DNA from: Zygnema cylindricum
Taxonomy: Eukaryota > Streptophyta > Zygnematophyceae > Zygnematales > Zygnemataceae
DNA length: 41,556 nt
Assembly (NCBI GenBank): GCA_037447655.1
Contig: JBBHKE010003283.1
Span: 1-41,556, forward strand
Direction: 5' to 3'
The notes beneath the pieces are model-generated. The model was given only the letters and a program-made list of their open reading frames with translations. It had not been told where the DNA came from and did no database searches. Made by a program: the position numbers and the translations under genes. This document shows positions 1 to 8,991 of this stretch, in pieces. Within the stretch, counting starts at the first letter, position 1; every line of letters begins with the position of its first letter.

Positions 1-39
1 TCCGCCCGTCGACGTGCGGTTGGCATCGACTGCAGGCCG

Positions 40-447
40 GATCCGTAGGAATATAGTGACGATGAGTACGTACTGTCGCCTAGGGAGGAAGAAGACGACA
101 GAGCTTGTCGCCTAGGGAGGAAGAAGACGACAGAGCTCAGATCCGTAGGAACATAGTGACGAGGAGTACGTACTGTCGCCTAAGGAGGAAGAAGACGACA
201 GAGCTCAGATCCATAGGAACATAGTGACGAGGAGTACGTACTATCGTATAGAGAGGAAGAAGACGACAGAGCTCAGATCCATAGGAACATAGTGACGAGG
301 AGTACGTATTGTCGCCTAGGGAGGAAGAAGTCGCCTAGGGAGGAAGAAGTCGCCTAGGGAGGAAGAAGACGACAGAGCTCAGATCCATAGGAACATAGTG
401 ACGAGGAGTACGTACTGTCGCCTAGGGAGGAAGAAGATGACAGAGAA
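40..447. repeat. 68-bp minisatellite with nested 19-bp and 32-bp expansions
   Basis: Units start at the motif ATCC(G/A)TAGGA at 41, 141, 209, 277 and 383. Spacings of 68 and 68 set the base period. The 100-bp first spacing is 68 plus a 32-bp internal duplication (TGTCGCC...GAGCT). The 106-bp last spacing is 68 plus two extra 19-bp units (TCGCCTAGGGAGGAAGAAG). Units are nearly identical, so the array is young or homogenised. No coding frame is convincing. The array begins near the window edge and may continue upstream. Confidence 0.9.
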
Positions 448-463
448 GGAGATTGACATGTGG

Positions 464-497
464 AATATATACATACATACATACATATACATATATG
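464..497. repeat. CATA/ATAT microsatellite
   Basis: A short tract of (CATA)n grading into ATATAC and ATAT lies just after the minisatellite. It is simple low-complexity sequence. Confidence 0.8.
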
Positions 498-529
498 CTC
501 AAACAATAGGGACAACTCGGTTTCATGAC

Positions 530-905
530 ACATCCCACCATTTAAAAAAACAATGTAAACAAACCGGGTACCATGAAAAAATTCCTTTGGAACAACTTTA
601 CAAACCAAGAGAAGATTTTTCCTAAAAACTACACTAAAAACTACACATTTGAATTTAGATACGCATTCCTAAGGATAGGAAATCTATGTACGCATCCATC
701 CTGTACCGTGTTAATAAAAGTTCCGACAACAAATAATTTAGAATTTACATTTTCACCAACATATCCATTAATGTTAAAACACTCACAACTCCATACGTCT
801 TTCCCCTTAACACTATTTAACACTCTCTTACTTCTATACCCCTTTTCTAAAAATGAAACAAGTAATGTCGTAAGTATCATCCAATTAACTATCATGGGTG
901 GATAA
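530..905 (-). pseudogene. Decayed PIF/Harbinger-like (DDE_Tnp_4) transposase remnant
   Basis: On the minus strand, 895-641 reads FNINGYVGENVNSKLFVVG and then VHRFPILRNAYL. This resembles the PIF/Harbinger transposase core, in which a predicted-strand segment leads to a G-x-x-H-D-S-R-V-L-R-N-A-type motif. The catalytic Asp expected after the His is replaced (VHRFP). After a stop near 641, another minus frame at about 608-540 gives LLLVCKVVPKEFFHG, which resembles the family's next Y-Y-L-V-D-x-G-Y...G-F block. It lies in the same orientation and downstream of the Myb/SANT-like gene, the two-gene arrangement typical of Harbinger elements. It is frameshifted, has stops and lost at least one catalytic residue, so it is non-functional. 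Similarity was judged by eye; a profile search would decide. Confidence 0.42.
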
Positions 906-1127
906 ATCCATCTTGTTTCTCACCCGAAACAGATGGATTTTCCATCATTGCTAAAGTTCTTTATCTAATTATGAACTCTTATACTACGTTATTTCCATTT
1001 TTTCCCTGTCGGTAAATGGTAAATGGTCCATGCTTTCGCCATCGCTTCCTCTTTACTTTTCCCCCTTTTATCGGTTACAATAAATAAACATTCAAATGTT
1101 TTTTTTATGTCACAAATGCTTTCTCAT

Positions 1128-2648
1128 TCACAAACTAATGCCCAACTTTTGGCATTCCAACTTCAATTTCATTTCTTCAATATGTGTTTCCCGTTCACGT
1201 ATCGCTAATTTTCTATCTTCCCTTTCGCTCTCCCTTTTTTCTTTCTCTTTCCTCTCCTCTCTATCTAAAACGTCCTTCTCATCATCTTTTTTTCTGCACT
1301 CTATTTCGAATGCAAGCCTCCGTTCCGCAATATCCATCTGGGTCTTTTGCATTTTTGCAAACCTTAAAATCTTTTCTTTCTCACCATTATCAACCTGACT
1401 AATAATTCCCCTAATCTGACCTACAATTTCTGAAACATCTCTTCCCACGTGTGACGATGTCGTCACTTCCTCCTCCAAAACAGACTTAATTTTTGCCCCA
1501 AAAAGTGAAAGGAACAAAGTGGGGTCCAACCCCGACGGCAAATTCCAGCCTCCTAGTTCCCTTTGAGGTTTTTGACGAGACTTCTTATTCGTCGGAGAGT
1601 CTAACCTTTCAATCGATGTATCATCTCCCAAGTCCTCGGCCCCACCCAACCTTTCAACCTCCTCCTCCTCCTCTTCCTCCTCCTCTTCTTCATCTCCCTC
1701 TCCGAATTTGGGGCACCACTTATATTGTCGTGGTCTTTTATTTACACCCTCCAACCCTTCTCTTCCTCCCACAGCTCCAAACGTCTTCCCTCCCCTCCCA
1801 CCAACCGGTCCTCCAAAGGTTCTCTCAACCGAGGAACCACTTCCAACACCAACCACCTGTCCTCCTCCTGTCTCTCTGAACCCCTGTCCTCCCCTCTCTC
1901 TAAATCCTGCCGAAGTTCCTCTAATGGGGGAATGTTCAACACTTTCTCTTATAGGTACAATTTCTTCTCTCCCTTTAAAAAAAGGTCCCTCAACCATTTG
2001 GTGACTTGGGCTACTTAAAATTTCTCCCCCACCCTCTCCTTCTCCGCTTGTCCTTTTAACAGGCCTCTCAAAAGCTAAATAATTCTCTTTATTTCCGACA
2101 TTTGTTTTTTTTCCTGCATTAGGATCGCTAACACTCTCTTTCTCGCCGTAATACTGTGTCACATTGTCAAATAAACGCTTTCTCTGTTTTTTCCTCTTCC
2201 CTTCTCCCTTTCCTTTTTCTTCACAAACCACACCATATTCTCCACTTCCTCCTTTCAATCCTGTTGTTGCCCGACGTCTACTCAAAATAGGGTCTAATAG
2301 GTCCATCAAAAACCAAGTACATGGGGACTCTCCTTCCCCTTTTTCTTTCGCCAACTCCTCTCTGTGTCTTCTTTTAAGCTGCTTTAGTTTTTGCTTACAA
2401 CTAATTACAGTTCTACCTTTCCCATGCGACAATTGATTAACTTCCCATGCTATTTTCTCCCATTCTTCCCTCGAACAATGTTTTTCGGGTCCAATTTGAC
2501 GTTTGGACCATTGATAGGCTAACATCCCTTGTTCATCTCTTGTCCATCTCTCTCTCTCTTTCTCTACCGCCCCCCCTTTTTCAATGGCATCCGGTGTTAT
2601 GCCTTCACTTTGAATTGCTGGATTCTCGTCATTCAACTCCATTTCCAT
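1128..2648 (-). CDS. Myb/SANT-like (trihelix-type) DNA-binding protein, likely Harbinger-associated
   Basis: A single open minus-strand frame of 506 codons ends in TGA. I place the start at the ATG at 2648-2646 (protein MEMELNDENPAI). The frame stays open 25 codons further, but that part translates only a GA/CT microsatellite and has no ATG. Residues about 34-100 form a trihelix/Myb-SANT domain: RWTRDEQGMLAYQW, then EEWEKIAWEVN, then SCKQKLKQLKRRHREE. A basic patch near residue 150 (KGKRKKQRKR-like) is a plausible nuclear signal. An acidic Glu run lies near residue 322. The last 70 residues are highly charged and heptad-like (coiled coil), ending KLKLECQKLGISL. Such proteins in Harbinger elements bind the transposon ends and assist nuclear import of the transposase. 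The decayed transposase at 530-905 supports that origin; a domesticated host trihelix factor is the alternative. Confidence 0.75.
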   Translation of the reverse strand: MEMELNDENPAIQSEGITPDAIEKGGAVEKERERWTRDEQGMLAYQWSKRQIGPEKHCSREEWEKIAWEVNQLSHGKGRTVISCKQKLKQLKRRHREELAKEKGEGESPCTWFLMDLLDPILSRRRATTGLKGGSGEYGVVCEEKGKGEGKRKKQRKRLFDNVTQYYGEKESVSDPNAGKKTNVGNKENYLAFERPVKRTSGEGEGGGEILSSPSHQMVEGPFFKGREEIVPIRESVEHSPIRGTSAGFRERGGQGFRETGGGQVVGVGSGSSVERTFGGPVGGRGGKTFGAVGGREGLEGVNKRPRQYKWCPKFGEGDEEEEEEEEEEEVERLGGAEDLGDDTSIERLDSPTNKKSRQKPQRELGGWNLPSGLDPTLFLSLFGAKIKSVLEEEVTTSSHVGRDVSEIVGQIRGIISQVDNGEKEKILRFAKMQKTQMDIAERRLAFEIECRKKDDEKDVLDREERKEKEKRESEREDRKLAIRERETHIEEMKLKLECQKLGISL

Positions 2649-2734
2649 GGAGGGAGAGGGAGAGGGAGAGGGGGAGAGAGGGAGAGAGGGAGAGAGTAGA
2701 GAGGGAGAAAGAAAGGCCGTCACTTCCTTTCAGC
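2649..2734 (-). promoter_or_regulatory. CT-rich 5' leader of the Myb/SANT-like gene
   Basis: Read on the minus strand, the bases between the predicted acceptor site and the ATG are a CT-rich run (repeated CTCCCTCTC). Pyrimidine-rich leaders are common in plant genes. The run is also a microsatellite, so its length may vary. Confidence 0.5.
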
Positions 2735-2834
2735 CTGCACATCAACATAAGAAAGAGTCAATCAGAAAAAGTGAGGATGAAAGGGAGTTGGAAAGTCAAA
2801 CAAAGTACGATTCAAAAATAAGATAGAAACTTAC
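2735..2834 (-). other. Predicted 100-bp intron in the 5' UTR of the Myb/SANT-like gene
   Basis: On the minus strand a strong donor reads GCGAG|GTAAGT (exon ends at 2835) and an acceptor reads TTATGTTGATGTGCAG|GCTG (exon resumes at 2734). The interval between them is AT-rich and 100 bp long. A second possible donor, AG|GTAAGG, begins at 2858. No transcript evidence is available. Confidence 0.5.
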
Positions 2835-3225
2835 CTCGCAACTTCCTCCTCCCCTTACCTTATTGTGTCCCACTACCTTATTGTCCCTTAAACCCTCCGT
2901 CAACTTCCGTTTCTTTATAACTTACTTCTCTCTTCCTCCCTCTCCCTCACATGCCTATCTTCCTTACATTCTCTAACACGAAAGCATGAAAAAAAGAAAA
3001 GAGAGAGGGATAGAGATGGAAAACAAACAAGGATCTGTCGATTTGGAAGAAAAGGGATAGATAAACATGCCCACAGAGAAGTAAAGAAACCACAAAAAAA
3101 AAGGAAAAGGGAGGAATAGAGGAAGAGTGAACTCCCTCCATCCCACAAACTACTAGGTTGGGACGGGTAGAATCTAGAGGAGTTAGGAGAGGGAGGGCAA
3201 AGAGAAGGTGAAAAAAGAGTATGAG
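2835..3225. other. Low-complexity upstream region, no gene seen
   Basis: The region is mixed pyrimidine-rich then purine-rich sequence upstream of the minus-strand gene. Any exon 1 and promoter of that gene should lie here. No clear TATA box or credible coding frame was seen. Confidence 0.5.
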
Positions 3226-3830
3226 AAAAACACCATTATCATCAAATTCTCTTCCTTACTTCCACTCTACCCTCTCCCACCTTGTTTTTCCATTTATTTA
3301 CTTTCCTTGTCCCTACTTTTCGCCTTGCCTGTTCTCCTCTTTGACCTTCCCTACCCTTCTCCCTTACTATCCCTGTCCCTCTTCCTCACCTTCTCTCCCC
3401 TCTCCTTGATCCCCCCTCCATCTCCCTTACTTTCGCTCTCTTCTTCCCTCACCTTCCCTCCCCTATCCCACAGTGTGCACCTTCCTCACCTTCTCACGCC
3501 TCTCCTTGACCATTCATCTCCCTTACTTTCCTTCTCTTCTTCTCTCACCTCCCCTCCTCCCCCCTTTCCCATCCCACAGAATTCCAATTTTTGCCCATCA
3601 TCTTCCCTCTTCCACTGTGCTTCCCTCTCTCCTTTTCCCGCCTTCCTCAGCTTCCCTATTCTCCCTTACTTTCCTTTCCTCTCGCCTTCCTCGACTTTTG
3701 TTTCCCTCTCCTTCAATTTCCCTATTTCTCTCCATTCCTTTCCTTCCCTCTCTCCTTCCCTCAACTTCTGTTTCCCCCTCCCTCGGCTTCCCTTTTTCCC
3801 TCCCTTACTTTCCTTCTCCCACTACTTCAC
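3226..3830. repeat. About 600-bp polypyrimidine (CT-rich) tract
   Basis: The plus strand is overwhelmingly C and T, with irregular repeats of CTTCCCTC, CCTTACTTTCC and CTCACCTTC. Several overlapping frames stay open here in different phases only because the composition lacks stop codons. Such tracts can form triplex (H-DNA) structures. Confidence 0.85.
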
Positions 3831-3861
3831 AAATAAAAAAAAAGAAGTTAGGTTTATTTCA

Positions 3862-4105
3862 GGTTAAGGTTAAGGTTAGCGATAGGGTTAAGGTTAGGGT
3901 TAGGGTTAAGGATAAGGTTAGGGTTGAGGCGGGGTTAGGGTTAAGGCTAGGGTTAGGGTTAAGGATAGGGTTAAGGTTAGAGTTAGGGTTAAGGTTAGAG
4001 TTAGGGTTAAGGTTAGGGTTAGGGTTAAGGATAAGGTTAGGGTTGAGGTAGGGTTAGGGTTAGGATTAGGGTTAGGTTTAGAGTTAGGCTTAGGGTTAGG
4101 ATGAG
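3862..4105. repeat. Interstitial telomere-like array (TTAGGG/TTAAGG variants)
   Basis: About 245 bp of hexamer-type repeats, mostly GGTTAG and GGTTAA with interspersed GGATAA, run G-rich on the plus strand. The unit is closer to TTAGGG than to the plant TTTAGGG. The array is degenerate and lies between a CT-rich and a GA-rich tract, so it is an interstitial relic rather than a chromosome end. Confidence 0.8.
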
Positions 4106-4389
4106 CGTCAAGTTAAGCTTGATAATTTTTCATATCACAAGTACAAACAAACGACTGCCTAGAGGACCCTTGAAGAAAACAAAAAAAAAAACAGCTAAAA
4201 GGTTTCTTTTTTCTGAAACCGATAAAAGAAAAATAAACAAGTTAAAATAAACTTCTGATGAGGCTTTTCTCCATATATTTTATCACCCAACTTTGTATAT
4301 ATTGTGTGTCATTTCAGTTTTGCTTTGCAAACTACTAAAACCCAAAAAAAGAATGCCACAATCAATACCGACAAAAAAAATGAAGAAAA
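4106..4389. other. AT-rich spacer
   Basis: Unique-looking AT-rich sequence with poly-A runs. No gene or element boundary is recognised. Confidence 0.5.
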
Positions 4390-4690
4390 AAATAGGGGGG
4401 GAATGATAACATTAGAGGGGAGGGGCAGGGCGGGGAGGTGAGGGGGGAAGGGAGGAGAGGATAGAGAGGGAGGGAGAGAGAGAGGGAGACGAAATAGGAA
4501 CGGGAGAGGGAGAGGCAGAGGGAAAGCGAGGGTGAGACGGACGAGGCGGAATAGGGAGGGGGAGGGGGAGGGGGAGGGGGAGGGGGAGGGAGAGGGAGGG
4601 GGAGAGGGTAACGAAAAGGTGTAAGGAAGACCACAATAGAGAGAAAAGGTGTGGAGAGAATTGAGAACAAAGAGAGTTAGAGAGGGAGGA
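4390..4690. repeat. Polypurine tract with (GGGGGA)n microsatellite
   Basis: The plus strand is almost all purine. At about 4553-4592 it becomes a regular GGGGGA repeat of about six units. The repeated G-runs could support G-quadruplexes. The minus-strand frames here encode only Pro/Ser/Leu low complexity and are not genes. Confidence 0.8.
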
Positions 4691-5755
4691 GTCGTAGGTA
4701 GAAAGTTAAATTCACATACCTAATATGGTTATTTGGAGTATTCGTACTCACTCCTCGTTGCAGGAAAAGACGAAGAAGAGGGAGAGGAGGGACCAAGAAA
4801 GATGACACGTGCGAGAGAAAAAGAAAAGAAAAGGCAAAAAGAGGGAAAATAGATATAGAGGGAAAAGCGAAAACAAACAACTACACGTATCTTTAGATAA
4901 AAAAGTAAAAAAAGTATATCCCTAATGGGAAGATTTTATTATGAAAAACGCAATGGTTAAACCATCAAAGTACAAAACTTGATTGAAATGAAAAATTGTT
5001 CACTACCATTAAAGGCTAGAATTAAAAAAAACCAAAAGTACGTACCAAAAATCCCTAAGGCTCCATTGGTTCATCATGCTATTCTATGAGTTATTTTTAG
5101 GGTTACCATAAACTCATAATTCCTAAGGATCATATGGAAGGTCGACCGGGATTGCATGATTCAATTCAAACATTTTTTTATTTTTTTCCCGGTCAGATAA
5201 CCCGACCGGTACGACCGGTTGAACCGTTATCCCAAGCGATCTCATTCAAACTGTCGTTTTCGGCCTCGAAACGCGCATCCGGAGAATCCGCGGACCAACA
5301 TTGCGGGACGCGTGCAAACCGTTGATGTCCAATTCGTACGGATTTCAACTTTTTTACGATAACTACGTAATATTCGTCTTTTTCATACTTTTCGTAAAAT
5401 TCGTGTAAATTTATCTGTACGGCCATGTACAAAAACGTACGGAAAGCGTAATCTTAGAAAATCCTTCTTAATCTTTAAAAGTACGGAAATTTAACAGAAA
5501 TGTCCAAAATTGTATGAAAATGTGCCCTAACAAACCTAACAGTACAGAATATCTAAGCAAGCCGTACTGAAATAAAAAGGAGCGTAAGGCAATGTACCTT
5601 GGAAACCCCTAAAAATCCCCTAAATAACCCTAAAATGTACGAACATAGACGGACACTGTACGTCTGTGTAAAAATAATGTACGGGTACAAAGCAGGGTAC
5701 GCATTTTATTAACTTTTCAAAAGCGTTTGATGCGTACCGTACGTAGTATTCGTTA
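4691..5755. other. Spacer rich in GTAC words, no gene seen
   Basis: AT-rich sequence with many GTAC/CGTAC words after about 5320. Near 5195-5235 repeated CCGGT/ACCGGTT motifs recall the hAT-type elements downstream, but no terminal repeats or target duplication were found. Short frames here are not credible as genes. Confidence 0.45.
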
Positions 5756-6457
5756 CAACGCGAATCGTAATTAGAGTAATGAAAAAATTAGAGTAAAAAA
5801 AGAGAAAAAAATAATTAGAGTTATGAACTCTACACCGCGAATCGTTATTAGCGTTGAGAAATTATTAGTGTAAAGAAAAAATTAGCGTCATTCATTCTAA
5901 TTTAGTTCCAGGAGACGTGGCAGATTATGGTCCACGTCCTTCAATAGTGTAGTTTATTCTATTTAAGGTATTAATGTCAAAAAATTGGGGTGCCGATATA
6001 GAGTTCATAACGCTAATAACGATTCGCGGTGTAGTTTGTGTGATAAAACTTTTTTAAAAAGGAATTTACTCTAATTTATGCGGTGTGCTCTAATTTGGCG
6101 CGCTAATATCTCTACTGTAAATAGGGTATTTGTACAGAATCTGACAAAACGTACAATTTATCGTCACTATGATGTTTGCACTACGCGGTTTGTTATAATG
6201 CAGTTACATGATAACGGCCTGTATTAAATCATTATTTGTACTTTTTTAATTAAAACAGTACAATGTTGTACGGTCGGACGTCGTCCGTACTCCAAACTAT
6301 TTAAATTGAACCTTTATTAGAATATTTTTACGCTAATTAAACCTTACCTTAAATAGAATAATGAAAAATTTAGAATCATTTACTCTATTTAAGGTGATAG
6401 AGTCGAAATTTAGGGCGACCGAATTAGCGTTATTTACTCTAATTACGATTCGCGGTG
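5756..6457. mobile_element. TA-flanked MITE, family C copy 1, containing a nested copy
   Basis: The left end is CAACGCGAATCGTAATTAGA after TA at 5754-5755. The right end is TAATTACGATTCGCGGTG followed by TA at 6458-6459. The element is 702 bp. Removing the nested 199-bp element plus one TA leaves 501 bp, matching family C copy 3 (500 bp). It is inverted relative to copies 2-4. It has no coding capacity. The TA duplication and terminal inverted repeats suggest a Tc1/mariner-like transposase acting in trans. Confidence 0.85.
5833..6031. mobile_element. TA-flanked MITE, family A copy 1 (199 bp), nested in family C
   Basis: The ends are CACCGCGAATCGTTATTAGC and its inverted partner GATTCGCGGTG, flanked by TA at 5831-5832 and 6032-6033. 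The empty site is visible in the paralogous family C copy near 13290, where GAACTC-TA-ATTTGTGTG is uninterrupted. This proves insertion with TA duplication. Confidence 0.88.
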
Positions 6458-6534
6458 TAGTTTATACCGTGCGTAATATGCGCACGGGACATCTATGGTG
6501 CAAACCCCTTCAGACACTCAAGCGTGCGAATTGA

Positions 6535-6670
6535 ACGAGTTATATGTGTTCCACTTAAAAGTCTTAAACCGAGAGCCCTCCGTTTCGGTGTTGTATGCAA
6601 CCTCTAACAATGGTAACAGCGAATAAGAAACGTCTGTTCATTAGACCGTTTCTTCTACAAGAAAATGCTA
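6535..6670. repeat. 136-bp direct repeat, copy 1
   Basis: This segment (from ACGAGTTATATGTG to GAAAATGCTA) recurs at 6923-7058 with a constant 388-bp offset and only a few substitutions. Each copy is followed by a different TA-flanked element. The bases between 6458 and 6535 hold no recognised feature. Confidence 0.85.
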
Positions 6671-6675
6671 CATTA

Positions 6676-6874
6676 CAACGTCGATCGTATTTAGCGTGTA
6701 GAAATTATTAGAGTAAATAAAATATTAGCGTCATTAATTCTAATTCAGTGTTAGGAGACGTGGCAAATTATGGTCCACTTCCTTAAATAGCGTCATTTAT
6801 TCTATTTAAGGTTCAAGGGTCAAAATTTAGGGGCGCCGAATTAGTGTTCAACACGCTAAATACGATCGACGGTG
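6676..6874. mobile_element. TA-flanked MITE, family A copy 2 (199 bp)
   Basis: The ends are CAACGTCGATCGTATTTAGC and TACGATCGACGGTG, with TA at 6674-6675 and 6875-6876. It has the same 199-bp length and interior as the other family A copies (shared block AGGAGACGTGGCA...). It is non-coding. Confidence 0.85.
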
Positions 6875-6886
6875 TACTGTACTGTA

Positions 6887-6910
6887 CACCGCCAATCGCT
6901 ATCGAATATA
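6887..6910. mobile_element. Isolated left end of a TA-flanked MITE (family B-like)
   Basis: CACCGCCAATCGCTAT follows TA at 6885-6886 and matches the family B left ends at 7604 and 8992. The sequence then becomes AT-rich microsatellite and the second direct repeat, with no matching right end. It is probably a truncated copy. Confidence 0.55.
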
Positions 6911-6922
6911 TGTGTATATAAT

Positions 6923-7058
6923 ACGAGTTATATGTGTTCCACTTAAGAGTCTTAAACCGAGAGCCCTCCGTTTCGGTGTCGTATGTAACCTCTAACAATG
7001 GTAACAGCGAATAAAAAACGTATGTTCATTAGACCGTTTCTTCTACAAGAAAATGCTA
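6923..7058. repeat. 136-bp direct repeat, copy 2
   Basis: This is the second copy of the segment at 6535-6670, without indels. It ends exactly at the TA where family B copy 1 begins. Confidence 0.85.
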
Positions 7059-7591
7059 CACCGCGCATCGTTATTGGTGTCAAAGTTTAAATAGTGTGGA
7101 AGTAAATATACCGTCATTGACGCTAATTAAGATTTTTTTTTTTTTTTTTTAAATGTGTATTCTAATTTCGGCGTTTATGCTAATTTGGGAAAAAATGGAA
7201 TATTCGTTGTACGATTATATACATTAATATATGTATTCGTACAAAATATTAAAAATCTTACGCCGTCGTGAAATTTAAATATCCGTACATGTAAGACTAA
7301 TTTACGTGTCAGAACAATCCTGTTTTTTTAGCGCACGATCCTATGCGTGCGCGTCTGATTTAACTCATTTTTTGTAAAATTTTCACTTGAAAAGGTACAT
7401 TTGTGTACGGTCTGACATCGACCGTACATCACACTATTTAGATATTATTGTAATTCGTCCTTTACGCTATTTTGTACGGTGCCTTAATTAACGTCAAGGA
7501 AAAATTGAAATCATGTATCCTATATGAGGAAAAAAATCAAAATTTTAAGAACCCAAATTAGTGTCGTTGTCACTAATAACGATGCGCGGTG
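7059..7591. mobile_element. TA-flanked MITE, family B copy 1 (533 bp)
   Basis: The left end CACCGCGCATCGTTATT mirrors the right end AATAACGATGCGCGGTG. TA flanks both sides (7057-7058, 7592-7593). The interior is AT-rich with a poly-T run at about 7133-7150 and several GTAC words. It is non-coding. Confidence 0.85.
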
Positions 7592-7603
7592 TACATTACT
7601 GTA

Positions 7604-8783
7604 CACCGCCAATCGCTATTAGCGTAGAAGTTTCTGTACACCGGGAATCGTAATTAGAGTAAATTACTCTAATTCGGTCGCTCGAAATTTCGACTCTATT
7701 ACATCAAATAGAGTAAATGATTCTAATTTTTTCATTATTCTAATTTAGGTAAGTTTAATTAACGTAACAAAATTGTAATATAGGTTCGTTTTAAATAGTG
7801 TGGAGTACGGACGACGTTCGACCGTGCAAAATTGTACTTTTTTAAGTAAAAAGGTACAAATAATGATTAATTACAATCGCGCTCGCACATGAAATCGCAC
7901 TAAACGAAAAACCAATCACATCGAGAAAAAGCCGTTCGCATAACTCTCGTTCGTCGACAGCATCGTCGTCAGTGTGAACATCAGCTGACATTCAGCGCGA
8001 CAAATAATAATAACGTCATAATGACGTCAAAACTATACGGACTGACAAATTCTGTACATCTACGTAATTTAGTGTTCATAATTTCAGCGCGGAAATTTAT
8101 TGCCGACATAACCCAATATAGAGTACTTAAATAAATTAGAGTAAACTTCCTCTGTGAAAAAGTTATATCACATAAATTAGAGTTCATTACTCTAATTGTT
8201 TTTTTTTGGTTTTTTTACCCTAATTTTTTCATTACCCTAATTACGATTCACGGTGTAGCGTATATGAATAATTACCGTGGTTTACGCTAATTAAGAATTT
8301 GAAATTTTGGAAAAAAACATATATTCTAAATGTTTAATAATTCTAATTTGGGTCTTTGAAAAAAACAAATGTCGGTCGCAAACATGCTTACACTAACATA
8401 GGTTCTTGTACAAAATCTGACAAATCGTACACAAATCGTACGTTCACACAGTCGAAACGTGGTTGCTGGACGAATATGTGCGAACGTGATATTTGAAAAC
8501 CCGATTTTATCCCCTTTTTAGAAAACATATTCTCATGCGTCCGCGGTTACTAAAACTCCTTAATTATAATTTTTCACTTAAAAAGATACAATTTTGTACA
8601 CTTTGACACCTACCGTACACCACACTATTTAACCGCAACGTACTTTCATTTTGTATGGTACTTGGAAAATAACCCTAAATGGCGTACAGAAAAAAAATGG
8701 AATAAGCTACGCTATTTGAGAATATAAAAAAAAAAAAAACAGGACGAAATTAGCGTACACTACGCTAATAGCGATTGGCAGTG
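7604..8783. mobile_element. TA-flanked MITE, family B copy 2, interrupted by family C copy 2
   Basis: The left end CACCGCCAATCGCTATTAGC (after TA at 7602-7603) pairs with GCTAATAGCGATTGGCAGTG before TA at 8784-8785. Removing the nested 7639-8255 element plus one TA leaves about 561 bp, close to the other family B copies. Its interior after 8257 aligns with the interior of family B copy 1. Confidence 0.8.
7639..8255. mobile_element. TA-flanked MITE, family C copy 2 (617 bp), nested in family B
   Basis: The ends are CACCGGGAATCGTAATTAGA and CTAATTACGATTCACGGTG, with TA at 7637-7638 and 8256-8257. It is about 117 bp longer than family C copy 3 because of extra central sequence (about 7880-8090). 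The minus-strand frame at 7981-8187 is a by-product of the AT-rich interior. Confidence 0.82.
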
Positions 8784-8790
8784 TACTGTA

Positions 8791-8989
8791 CACCTTGAAT
8801 CGTTATTAGCGTATAGAAATTATTAGTGTAAAGAAAAAATTAGCGTCACTCATTCTAATTTAGTGCCAGGAGACGTGACAGATTATGGTTCACGTCCTTA
8901 AATAGTGTAATTTGTTCTATTTAAGGTATCAATGTAAAAATTTTGGGGTGCCGATATAGAGTACACAAGGCTAATAACGATTCACGGTG
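8791..8989. mobile_element. TA-flanked MITE, family A copy 3 (199 bp)
   Basis: The ends are CACCTTGAATCGTTATTAGC and CTAATAACGATTCACGGTG, flanked by TA at 8789-8790 and 8990-8991. The right-hand TA also forms the left flank of the next element, so two elements abut on one TA. Confidence 0.87.
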
Positions 8990-8991
8990 TA

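Noticed and set aside
40-447. Possible CRISPR array
   Set aside because: Units are direct full-length tandem copies without unique spacers, and the context is eukaryotic.
573-905. Plus-strand 110-codon frame as a gene
   Set aside because: The minus strand of the same segment shows transposase-like blocks, and the plus-strand peptide has no features of its own.
3208-4051. Open frames of up to 219 codons (Ser/Pro/Leu/Phe-rich) and a VRVRVKDKVRVE-type peptide
   Set aside because: They arise from the polypyrimidine tract and the telomere-like repeat. Several phases are open at once and the peptides are pure low complexity.
3862-4105. Genuine chromosome end
   Set aside because: The repeats are degenerate and are followed on both sides by tens of kilobases or long tracts of other DNA.
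4362-4880. Minus-strand Pro/Leu/Ser-rich frames
   Set aside because: They are translations of polypurine microsatellites with no domain.
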